From a candidate division TA06 bacterium (lineage in GTDB: Bacteria > Ratteibacteria > UBA8468 > MWAK01), in contig JAKJFK010000003.1 in the NCBI GenBank assembly GCA_022704925.1, positions 1-29,896 of the forward strand: a DNA stretch of 29,896 nt. Reading direction: 5' to 3'. Both the position numbers and the translations under genes were made by a program. The notes below the pieces were generated by a model. That model was not told the DNA's origin, did not search any database, and saw only the letters and a program-made list of their open reading frames with translations. This document shows positions 23,302-29,896 of this stretch, piece after piece. Numbering within the stretch: position 1 is the stretch's first letter; every line of letters begins with the position of its first letter.

Positions 23302-24408
23302 TCAAACCGGGCCGGCCAGCCGGTCGGCCAGGGCCCGGGCCGACACCTCGAGGTCCGGCGCCGGGATCCCGTTGTAAAAGGGCAGGGCCAGGCAGAAACG
23401 GTAGAGCCGGTCGGCATTCGGGTAATCTTCGGGCCGGTAGCCGTACTTGCGGGCGTAGTAATCCAGGCGGTGAATGGCATAGGTGCCGATGTTGGCCTCG
23501 ACGCCCGCCCGCTTCAGCTCCGCGACCAGGGGCCGGTTCTCCCGGCCGTCAATCCGGACCACGAAGGCCTGCCAGGCGGAAAGGGAATCGCCGGCGACCC
23601 GCTGGAAGGCCAGGCCGGGCAGGCCGGCCAGCCGCGACCGGTAGGCGGCGGCCAGTTCCTGCCGCTCGGCCAGCATCCGGTCCACCTCCGGCAGCTGGTT
23701 GAGGCCGAGGGCGGCCGCCAGCTCGGTCATCCGGTAGTTGAAACCGGCCGCCTGAAAGGCGCCGGCCGCATCGAGGCCGTGGTTCCGGAGGCGGCGGAGC
23801 CGGTCGGCCAGGGCCGGGTCGCCGGTGACCACCAGGCCGCCCTCGCCGGTGGTGATGAGCTTGCGCGGGTGGAAGCTGAAACAGCCGGCCGCGCCGAAAC
23901 TGCCGCAGGCGCGGTCCCGGCCGCGGGAGCCGAAGGCGCCGGCCGCGTCCTCGATGACCGCCAGGCCGTGCTTGCCGGCCAGGGCGAGGATGGCCTCCAT
24001 TTCGGCCGGGTTGCCGAAGAGGTGGACCGGCATGATGGCCCGGGTCCGGGGGGTCAGGGCCGCTTCCAGGCGGTCCGGGTCGAGGTTGAAGCTCTCCGGG
24101 TCAACATCGACCAGCACCGGCCGGGCGCCGGCCAGTTCAACCACGTTGGCCGTGGCCGGGAAGGTGAAGGCCGGCACCAGGACCTCGTCGCCCGGGCCGA
24201 TGCCGCAGGCCAGCAGGGAGAGGTGCAGGGCGGCGGTGCCGGAACTGACCGCCACCGCCTGCCTGACGCCCAGCCATTCGGCGGCCCCGGCCTCGAACTC
24301 GGCCACCAGGCGCCCCTGGACGAGAAACCCCGACTCCAGCACCTCGTCCAGCCGGCGCTTCAGCTGCGACGGATCGCCCAGCCAGGGCTTGGAAAGGCGG
24401 ATGGACAT
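23302..24408 (-). CDS. DegT/DnrJ/EryC1-family sugar aminotransferase
   Basis: The protein has 368 residues, usual for the family. It is PLP-dependent, with the Schiff-base Lys183 in FSFHPRKLITTGEGG, and has SSGTAALHLSLLACGIGPGDEVLVPAFTF, IEDAAGAFGS, and the NYRMTELAAALGLNQL motif. These enzymes transfer an amino group from glutamate to a keto sugar bound to a nucleotide. With the epimerase/dehydratase upstream and the acyltransferase downstream, it fits a pathway to an N-acetylated amino sugar for a surface glycan. ATG 24408 has no strong ribosome site (GGGA nine bases away). It lies 18 bases before the acyltransferase gene. Confidence 0.93.
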   Translation of the reverse strand: MSIRLSKPWLGDPSQLKRRLDEVLESGFLVQGRLVAEFEAGAAEWLGVRQAVAVSSGTAALHLSLLACGIGPGDEVLVPAFTFPATANVVELAGARPVLVDVDPESFNLDPDRLEAALTPRTRAIMPVHLFGNPAEMEAILALAGKHGLAVIEDAAGAFGSRGRDRACGSFGAAGCFSFHPRKLITTGEGGLVVTGDPALADRLRRLRNHGLDAAGAFQAAGFNYRMTELAAALGLNQLPEVDRMLAERQELAAAYRSRLAGLPGLAFQRVAGDSLSAWQAFVVRIDGRENRPLVAELKRAGVEANIGTYAIHRLDYYARKYGYRPEDYPNADRLYRFCLALPFYNGIPAPDLEVSARALADRLAGPV

Positions 24409-24456
24409 TTTAGCGGGTCCCGTTCACGCGCCGGCCGCGGCCGGCCTTTAGAAAAA

Positions 24457-25428
24457 TTACAGGGAGAGGCTCCGGCGATACCAGTCCAGCGTGCGGAGGA
24501 TGCCCTCGTTCAGGTCCACCTTCGGGGCGAAGCCCAGCACCTGGCGGGCCTTGTCGATGTTGGGGATGCGCAGTTCGACATCGACGTAGTTACGGGGCGC
24601 GTGGACGATGGCCGAACGGCTCCCGGCCAGCTGGACCACCTTCTCGGCCAGGCCCAGGATGGTGATGGTACCGCGCGGGTTGCCGATGTTGAAGGCCTCG
24701 CCCACGGCCGCCTCCTTCTCCAGGCAGAGCTGCAGGCCGTCCAGCAGGTCGTCAATGTAACACCAGGAACGGATCTGCTCCCCCTCGCCGTGGACGGTAA
24801 GCGGCTCGTGGCGCAGGGCGCGCAGCACGAAGTGGTGAATGGCCCCCTCCCCCACCTGGCCGGGCCCGTAAATGTTGAAGGGGCGCAGGATCACGCTCCG
24901 CAGCCCGTGCTGCTTGTAGAAGGCGTGGGTCAGGTGTTCGGCGGCCAGCTTGCTGACCGAGTAAGTCCAGCGGGCCTCGCCGACCGGCTGCATCCGGGGC
25001 GGGGTTTTCTCCTCGACCCGGAAGGCGTTGATCCCGAAGACCTCGCTGGTCGAGAAGTCGAGGAGGCGTTCCAGCCCTTCGGTCAGGCCGGCCGCCTGGA
25101 CCGCCCGGAGCAGGTTGTAGGTGCCGATGGTGTTGACCTCGATGGTCCGGACCGGGTTCTTGATGACCGTGTCGATACCGGCCACGGCGGCCAGGTGGAC
25201 CAGGTGGGTGGTGTCCTTCGGCAGGGCGGCAAGCAGGGAGTCGAAGTCGAGGAGGTCGCCGCGGATAACCTCCAGGCCGGGGCGCCCTTCGAGGCCGGAG
25301 TCCTTCAGGGAGTTGCGGGCCAGGTTGTCGTAAACCGTGACCCGGTTGCCGTCCAGCAGCCGGCCGATGAGGTTGGTGCCGATGAAGCCGGCGCCGCCGG
25401 TGATGAAGAATTTCTTGCCGGTAAGCAT
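24457..25428 (-). CDS. NAD-dependent sugar-nucleotide epimerase/dehydratase (extended SDR)
   Basis: The protein has 323 residues from ATG 25428, with GAGG before it. The dinucleotide site is FFITGGAGFIGTNLIGRLL, and the catalytic pair is Tyr156-x3-Lys160 (YSVSK). Other family motifs are VHLAAVAGIDTVIKNP, LDFSTSEVFG and LRPFNIYGPGQ, with SWCYIDDLLDGLQLCLE near the end. The match to STSEV(Y/F)G is good for UDP-glucuronate decarboxylases and dTDP/UDP-glucose dehydratases or 4-epimerases; which one is not decidable by eye. It probably makes the keto sugar or epimer that the next enzyme aminates. It opens the glycan cluster, with a candidate promoter at 25513-25521. Confidence 0.92.
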   Translation of the reverse strand: MLTGKKFFITGGAGFIGTNLIGRLLDGNRVTVYDNLARNSLKDSGLEGRPGLEVIRGDLLDFDSLLAALPKDTTHLVHLAAVAGIDTVIKNPVRTIEVNTIGTYNLLRAVQAAGLTEGLERLLDFSTSEVFGINAFRVEEKTPPRMQPVGEARWTYSVSKLAAEHLTHAFYKQHGLRSVILRPFNIYGPGQVGEGAIHHFVLRALRHEPLTVHGEGEQIRSWCYIDDLLDGLQLCLEKEAAVGEAFNIGNPRGTITILGLAEKVVQLAGSRSAIVHAPRNYVDVELRIPNIDKARQVLGFAPKVDLNEGILRTLDWYRRSLSL

Positions 25429-25512
25429 CTTTGCCTCGTTAAAAGCCGCGGCCCGAAACGCGGGCGCGGAATGGCCGCCGGGCCGGACCGGAAAGCCCCG
25501 GCCTTAATAATG

Positions 25513-25521
25513 ATTTTAACA
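25513..25521 (-). promoter_or_regulatory. Possible extended -10 promoter of the glycan cluster
   Basis: On the minus strand TGTTAAAAT (25521-25513) is an extended -10 (TG-N-TAAAAT) in the only AT-rich part of the gap between the MFS gene and the cluster. It would give a leader of about 75 bases. No clear -35 is seen. Confidence 0.35.
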
Positions 25522-25556
25522 TAAAACGGAGACCGCCGGAAAAGGAGGCGCGCCCC

Positions 25557-26810
25557 TCAGCCGCCGCCGGCCGGGCCGGTCTCCCGGACCCGCCAAGAAA
25601 CCAGCCAGGAGACCAGGGCCAGCAGCAGGCAGAAGCCGAAGACCGACAGGTAGGCGGCCGGCGGGTAGAGGACAGCCCGCTCGGTGTAGGCGGCCTGGGA
25701 ACGGAAGGCGTCCATGATCAGGGCGGCCAACGTGGCCACCAGGGCCACGCCCAGGTAGGCGGTGCCGTTGCCGATGCCGACGGCGCTGGCGGCGCCGTCG
25801 GCCGGAGCCATCTCCTTGAAGGCGGTCGAGAAGACGGTCGCCATCGAACTGCCGGCGGCCAGCATCAGGTAGGCGGCCAGGAACCAGCCGGCCGGCCGGG
25901 ACCAGCAGACGCCCAGGAAGAGAAGCAGCACGGCCGCGAGGGTCAGGCTGGTGGCGGTGACGATCAGGGGGCGGCGCCGGGCCAGGCGCCGGGCCACCCA
26001 ACCCCAGGAGAAGGCCAGCAGCATCATGACCACCATCATCCCGAGGGTGAAGGCGGCCGCCCGGGCCGGGCCCAGCCGGACGAAGTCCTCGAGAAACTTC
26101 TTGCCGATGCTGGCCTGGAGCAGGAAGTAGAGCGAAAAGTTGATCGCCCCGCAGAAGGCCAGCGGCCAGATGGCCGGGGTCCGGAAGGCGCGGACCAGGC
26201 TCTCCCGCATCTCGGGCCGGCTCGAATCGTGGACCAGGCGGCCGGTTCGATCGAGAACGGCGACCGCCAGGATGCTGACCAGGCCGGCGGCCAGGCCGGC
26301 GGAAAACAGGGCGTTGCGCCAGCCGAAGGCGGCCGAGAGGCGCTCCAGGGGCAGGGTGGCCAGCAGGCCGCCGCCGTAGCCGATGAAGAGGGCGATGCCA
26401 AGGTAGAAGGGAAAGTCGGACTCGGAGAAGATCTCGCTGATCTCCTTGACCAGACCCAGGTAAAGGGCGCTGGCGCCCAGGCCGACCAGCAGCCGGCAGA
26501 AAAAGAGCCAGAAGGGGGAGAGGGCGAAGGGAAAGAAGATGGAGCCGGCCGTCAGCAGGAGGCCGCCGGCGGTCAGCATCCGCCCCGCGCCCAGGCGGTC
26601 AACCAGCAGGCCGATCACGAACTGCATCCCGCCGTACAGGTACAGGACGGCCGTGCCCAGGCCGGCCACCGCGCTGGCCGAAAGGCGGAACTCGGTCTGG
26701 AGCTCGTTGAAGATGGTACCGGGCACCGCCACCCGCTGGAAGTAGGAGAAGGCGTAAAGGAGGCTGGTCAGGATCAGGATGGCGTGCCTGACCCGGCGCG
26801 GAGCGGTCAT
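25557..26810 (-). CDS. Major facilitator superfamily transporter
   Basis: The protein has 417 residues from ATG 26810, with GGAG six bases before it; the frame stays open far upstream only as the antisense of polA. About 12 hydrophobic segments are visible. MFS motifs include GLLVDRLGAGRMLTAGG (motif A-like, loop 2-3), FFCRLLVGLGASALYLG in segment 4, and a second motif-like WGWVARRLARRRPLIV in the middle loop. SYFQRVAVP in segment 1 recalls organic-anion/sugar-phosphate carriers (YFDR type). It moves a small solute across the inner membrane; the substrate is not known. It stands alone and divergent from polA. Confidence 0.92.
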   Translation of the reverse strand: MTAPRRVRHAILILTSLLYAFSYFQRVAVPGTIFNELQTEFRLSASAVAGLGTAVLYLYGGMQFVIGLLVDRLGAGRMLTAGGLLLTAGSIFFPFALSPFWLFFCRLLVGLGASALYLGLVKEISEIFSESDFPFYLGIALFIGYGGGLLATLPLERLSAAFGWRNALFSAGLAAGLVSILAVAVLDRTGRLVHDSSRPEMRESLVRAFRTPAIWPLAFCGAINFSLYFLLQASIGKKFLEDFVRLGPARAAAFTLGMMVVMMLLAFSWGWVARRLARRRPLIVTATSLTLAAVLLLFLGVCWSRPAGWFLAAYLMLAAGSSMATVFSTAFKEMAPADGAASAVGIGNGTAYLGVALVATLAALIMDAFRSQAAYTERAVLYPPAAYLSVFGFCLLLALVSWLVSWRVRETGPAGGG

Positions 26811-26899
26811 CTTCGTCTCCAGTCGGGGCCGGGCGGGCGGCGCGGGGCGTCTATCCGCCCGGCCCTTCGAAACGGTTAAAGGCCATGGCTGAAACTGAT

Positions 26900-26929
26900 A
26901 GTTTACTACGGCGGATCCGGCCGCGGCAA
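26900..26929 (-). promoter_or_regulatory. Possible promoter of the MFS transporter gene
   Basis: On the minus strand TTGCCG (26929-26924), 18 bases, TAAACT (26905-26900), with a leader of about 85 bases to ATG 26810. Both boxes are imperfect. The rest of the 156-base divergent gap shows nothing else. Confidence 0.3.
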
Positions 26930-26959
26930 TCCAGCCACTACCGGGCGCGGACGGTCTTG

Positions 26960-26968
26960 TGATATTAT
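26960..26968 (+). promoter_or_regulatory. Extended -10 overlapping the polA start
   Basis: TGATATTAT fits TG-N-TATTAT (-10 box 26963-26968). No -35 is seen. Initiation 6-8 bases downstream would coincide with the second in-frame ATG (26976), giving a leaderless mRNA. Confidence 0.4.
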
Positions 26969-29429
26969 GGATTATATGGAGCCAAGCCGGCAGAAGCTCT
27001 TCCTGATTGACGGCAACGCGGTCGCCTACCGGGCCTTCTTCGCCATCCGCGACCTTTCCACCTCTTACGGCCAGCCGACCAACGCCGTTTACGGCTTCCT
27101 CAACATACTCCAGAAACTGATCCGGGAGACCGGGCCCGATTACCTGGCCTGCGTCTTCGACGCGCCGGGCGAGACCTTCCGTCACCGACTCTTCGCCGAG
27201 TACAAGGTGAACCGGCCCGGCATGCCGGAAAACCTGGTCAGCCAGCTGCCGCTGATCAAGGAGGCGCTGGCCGCCTACCGCATTCCGACCCTGGAGGAGC
27301 CCGGCCTGGAGGCCGACGACATCCTGCGCCGGCTGGCCATCCAGGCGGCCGGGGCCGGCCTGGAGGTCTTCCTGGTCACCGGCGACAAGGACCTGCTCCA
27401 GCTGGTAAACGACCGGATCAAGGTCTACCATCCCCAGAGCGGCGAGATCCTGGACCGGGACCGGGTGGCCGAACGCTTCGAAGGGCTGACCCCGGAGAAG
27501 ATCCCGGAGCTGATGGCCCTGGCCGGCGACAGCGCCGACAACATTCCCGGCGTTAAGGGCATCGGCGAAAAGACCGCCCTGCCGCTGGTGCGCCGGTTCG
27601 GAAGCGTCGAGAACCTTTACGCCAACCTGGACCAGGTGGCCAGCCCGGCCCTGCGCCGGAAGCTGGAGGCGGGGCGGGAGATGGCCTTCCTGAGCCGCCG
27701 GCTGACCGAGCTGAAGCCGGAACCGGGCGAGGCGGCCGAGCCGCTGGACCTGGCCGGGCTGGCCCGCCGGGAGCCGGACCAACCGAAACTGGCCGAGATT
27801 TTCCAGCGCCTGGAGTTCAAGAAGATGCTTCGGGAGGTGTCGGCCGACGGCGAAACCGGGCCGGACGAGCTGCTCTTCCTGGAAGCGGCCGGGGCGGAGG
27901 ATAAGGGGGCGCTGGACCTGGCCGCCGAAACCGCCTACCGGCCCCGGCGGACGACCGGTTTTGAAGCCCTGCTGGGTGATCCGGCCGCATTCCGGGCCGA
28001 CCTGGCCGATCCGAAAATATTCAAGGCCGGCACCGACCTGAAGGCCAAGCGGCACCGGCTGACGGAGGCCGGCCTGAACCTGGAGGGGCCGCTCTTCGAC
28101 TTCGGGCTGGCGGCCGCCCTCTGCGAGGAGCCGGCCCCGGCCGGAAGCCCGGCCGAGGTCTGCCGCCACTTCGGCGGCCGCCTGAAGGAACTGGGGCTGG
28201 CCCGGCTCTTCCACGAGGTGGAGATGCCCCTGCTGCCGGTCCTGGCGGCCATGGAGCGGGAGGGAATCTACCTGGACGCCGGGTACCTGCAGGAACTCGG
28301 CCGCCACTTCCGGGAAACCCTGGCCAGCCTGGAAAGCGAGATCTTCCGCCAGGCCGGCGCGGCCTTCAACCTCAACTCGCCCCAGCAACTGGCCGGCGTC
28401 CTCTTTGAAACCCTGAAACTGCCGCCGGCCCGCAAGACCCGAACCGGCTTCTCAACCGACAACGCGGTCCTGACCGCCCTGCTTCCGCTCCACCCGGTCA
28501 TCTCCCTGATCATCAACCACCGGCAGCTGGCCAAGTTGAACTCAACCTACGTGGAGACACTGCCCGGGCTGGTCGACCCGCGGGACGGCCGCCTCCATAC
28601 CACCTTCAACCAGGTGGGCGCGGTCACCGGCCGCCTCTCGAGCGAGCGGCCCAACCTCCAGAACATCCCGACCGAGTCGGCCGAGGGCGTCTCGATCCGG
28701 CGCGCCTTCCGCCGCCAGAATCCGGGCGACCGGCTCTACGCCTTCGACTACTCCCAGGTGGAACTCCGCCTGCTGGCCCATTTTTCGGGCGACCCGGGGC
28801 TGCTGGCCGCCTTCCAGGCCGGCCGGGACATCCACCAGGAAACGGCCGCGGTCATCTTCAACAAGGAGCCGGGCGCGCCGGTGACCGCCGCCGAGCGCCG
28901 GACGGCCAAGGTGGTTAACTTCGGCATCCTTTACGGCATGAGTGCCTTCGGCCTCAGCCAGCAGCTGTCCATCGCGCCGGAGGTGGCCCAGGAGTTCATC
29001 GATGCCTACTTCAAGCGACACACCGGCGTCCGCGACTGGATCGGCCGCACCCTGGCCGGCGCCCGCGAAACCGGCCTGGTCACCTCGCTGCTGGGGCGGC
29101 GCCGCTCGGTCCCGGAGATCAACAGCCGGCGCACCGCCCAGCGCGGCCTGGCCGAACGGACCGCCATCAACACGCCGCTCCAGGGAACGGCGGCCGACCT
29201 GGTCAAGCTGGCCATGGTCCGCGTCAGCCGCGACCTGGCCGGCCGGGGACTGCGAAGCCGGATGATCCTCCAGATCCACGACGAGCTCCTCTTTGAGGGA
29301 CCGGAATCCGAGGCCTCGGAGCTGGCCGACCTGGTGCGCCGGGACATGGAAACCGTCCTGGAGCTGGCCGTCCCGCTCCAGGTGACGGCCGCCGCCGGCG
29401 AGACCTGGGCCGACCTGGAGCCGATCTGA
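26967..29429 (+). CDS. polA: DNA polymerase I, without active 3'-5' exonuclease
   Basis: The protein has 820 residues from ATG 26967 (ATG 26976 is an alternative; neither has a ribosome site). Residues ~8-290 are the 5'-3' exonuclease (LFLIDGNAVAYRAF, CVFDAPGETFRHRLF, LEADDILRR, VTGDKDLLQLV, GDSADNIPGVKGIGEKTA). The middle domain (~300-420) is short: the Exo I DxE motif is gone and the Exo II/III region reads KAGTDLKAKRH...FDFGLAA instead of carrying the metal-binding Asp, so proofreading is not expected, as in Taq-type enzymes. The polymerase domain has motif A (FDYSQVELR, Asp594), motif B (RRTAKVVNFGILYG) and motif C (IHDELLFE, Asp772). It fills gaps and removes primers in replication and repair. 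No clear terminator follows. Confidence 0.97.
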   Translation: MDYMEPSRQKLFLIDGNAVAYRAFFAIRDLSTSYGQPTNAVYGFLNILQKLIRETGPDYLACVFDAPGETFRHRLFAEYKVNRPGMPENLVSQLPLIKEALAAYRIPTLEEPGLEADDILRRLAIQAAGAGLEVFLVTGDKDLLQLVNDRIKVYHPQSGEILDRDRVAERFEGLTPEKIPELMALAGDSADNIPGVKGIGEKTALPLVRRFGSVENLYANLDQVASPALRRKLEAGREMAFLSRRLTELKPEPGEAAEPLDLAGLARREPDQPKLAEIFQRLEFKKMLREVSADGETGPDELLFLEAAGAEDKGALDLAAETAYRPRRTTGFEALLGDPAAFRADLADPKIFKAGTDLKAKRHRLTEAGLNLEGPLFDFGLAAALCEEPAPAGSPAEVCRHFGGRLKELGLARLFHEVEMPLLPVLAAMEREGIYLDAGYLQELGRHFRETLASLESEIFRQAGAAFNLNSPQQLAGVLFETLKLPPARKTRTGFSTDNAVLTALLPLHPVISLIINHRQLAKLNSTYVETLPGLVDPRDGRLHTTFNQVGAVTGRLSSERPNLQNIPTESAEGVSIRRAFRRQNPGDRLYAFDYSQVELRLLAHFSGDPGLLAAFQAGRDIHQETAAVIFNKEPGAPVTAAERRTAKVVNFGILYGMSAFGLSQQLSIAPEVAQEFIDAYFKRHTGVRDWIGRTLAGARETGLVTSLLGRRRSVPEINSRRTAQRGLAERTAINTPLQGTAADLVKLAMVRVSRDLAGRGLRSRMILQIHDELLFEGPESEASELADLVRRDMETVLELAVPLQVTAAAGETWADLEPI

Positions 29430-29516
29430 AGACGGGACGGCCATTAAACGAAAACCGGACGGATTCCAACTTAATTGAGAGTGGAAAAGAAACGAAATCA
29501 CGGTGCCGGACGCCAC

Positions 29517-29545
29517 TTGACAGGGGCAGTTGAACCCGGTATAAT
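29517..29545 (+). promoter_or_regulatory. Perfect-consensus sigma70 promoter P1 of the pseudopilin gene
   Basis: TTGACA (29517-29522), 17 bases, TATAAT (29540-29545): no mismatch to consensus. The -10 is flanked by CCCGG and ACGGGG, a small inverted repeat. The leader from here would be about 115 bases. Confidence 0.85.
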
Positions 29546-29579
29546 ACGGGGTGTAAATTAAATATAGTCCCGCAGGTAC

Positions 29580-29608
29580 TTGACAAGGCGTTTCAGTTGG
29601 GCTATAAT
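29580..29608 (+). promoter_or_regulatory. Perfect-consensus sigma70 promoter P2 of the pseudopilin gene
   Basis: TTGACA (29580-29585), 17 bases, TATAAT (29603-29608): again no mismatch, 63 bases downstream of P1. The -10 lies between GGGC and GGGCCC. The leader to ATG 29667 would be about 52 bases and carries AGGGGGTGA as a strong ribosome site. Confidence 0.88.
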
Positions 29609-29666
29609 GGGCCCAGAATGTTGAAGTAGCAACAAAAATCTCAAAACGAAAGGGGGTGAATAAACG

Positions 29667-29896
29667 ATGAAATCGAGAAAGGGTTTCACCCTGATCGAAC
29701 TCTTGGTGGTAATTGCCATTATCGCCATTCTGGCGGCAATGCTTCTGCCGGCACTTGCCAGGGCGAGAGAGCAGGCTCGGCGTTCCAACTGTCTCAGCAA
29801 CCTGAAACAGCTTGGTCTGGCTCTGCACATGTACTCGCAGGACTACGCCGAGAAGTTCCCGAAGGCCACGGTTGACACGGTGGTCAACGACATGCA
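29667..29896 (+). CDS. Type II secretion/type IV pilin-like pseudopilin (5' part; runs off the right edge)
   Basis: 76 codons are visible from ATG 29667, with AGGGGGTGA seven bases before it. The N-terminus is a prepilin leader MKSRKG cut by prepilin peptidase before [20 protein letters not shown], with the conserved Glu at mature position 5. The next part ([34 protein letters not shown]) is the alpha-helix to head transition typical of the abundant G-type pseudopilins of Planctomycetes, Lentisphaerota, Verrucomicrobiota and Omnitrophota. These proteins form periplasmic pseudopili or surface filaments after inner-membrane insertion. The head domain is outside the window. Two perfect promoters suggest very high expression. 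Confidence 0.93.
   Translation, partial: MKSRKGFTLIELLVVIAIIAILAAMLLPALARAREQARRSNCLSNLKQLGLALHMYSQDYAEKFPKATVDTVVNDM

Noticed and set aside
22969-25524. Plus-strand open frame of about 850 codons
   Set aside because: It lies antisense to three clear enzymes (acyltransferase, aminotransferase, epimerase/dehydratase), shows no family motif and has low-complexity G/V/Q/A/L-rich composition, a known effect of high-GC codon use.
26811-28388. Very long minus-strand extension of the MFS transporter frame
   Set aside because: It is antisense to polA and ends at a proper start with a ribosome site at 26810.
29430-29516. Terminator for polA
   Set aside because: No stem followed by a T tract was found after the stop; the region is otherwise featureless up to the pseudopilin promoters.

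Overview
The window is high-GC bacterial DNA, densely coded, with 19 protein genes that are certain or likely; two of them run off the edges. No RNA gene, CRISPR array or transposase was seen. The gene style suggests an environmental, sugar-degrading Gram-negative from the PVC/Omnitrophota/Lentisphaerota sphere. The clues are a [24 protein letters not shown] pseudopilin with an [20 protein letters not shown]-type segment, a GntR-type DNA-binding domain fused to a LacI-type sensor, LamG plus GH2 secreted enzymes, and UroD-like and ADP-ribosylglycohydrolase-like proteins next to glycosidases. The phylum is inference; a genome-wide marker tree would be needed.

Everything from 1 to 26810 is encoded on the minus strand, so transcription runs right to left. 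Only polA (26967-29429) and the pseudopilin gene (29667 to the edge) are on the plus strand.

Region A (1-14274) looks like a catabolic locus for a glycan or glycoside. In transcription order it has a GH4-family NAD/metal-dependent glycosidase, a GntR/LacI-type regulator, and three paralogous two-domain amidohydrolases (beta-rich N domain plus COG2159-like TIM barrel). It ends with a secreted clan GH-A glycosidase and a secreted LamG/GH2-like protein, truncated by the window edge, whose usual acid/base Glu is missing. Five of the seven enzymes have export signals or act outside the cytoplasm by prediction. The regulator gene and one amidohydrolase gene have promoters with identical boxes (TTGACA-N17-TAAAAT), and perfect palindromes overlap or flank the promoters.

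Region B (14528-18341) holds a protein of unknown family translationally coupled to a UroD-like protein, a small DUF192-like lipoprotein, and an ADP-ribosylglycohydrolase-family protein.

Region C (18380-25428) is a surface-glycan cluster with tight 4-base overlaps: a sugar-nucleotide epimerase/dehydratase, a DegT-type aminotransferase, a hexapeptide acyltransferase, two GT4 glycosyltransferases, a UDP-GlcNAc 2-epimerase, and finally a LysM/L,D-transpeptidase. The last gene probably starts at TTG inside an unusual 12-bp inverted repeat.

Region D (25557-29896) has an MFS transporter divergent from polA (a PolI without a usable proofreading site). A pseudopilin gene follows, driven by two consecutive perfect sigma70-consensus promoters.

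Three intergenic loci (about 9631-9803, 14345-14505, 16496-16519) carry members of one dispersed hairpin repeat family. No gene-free stretch exceeds 300 bases.
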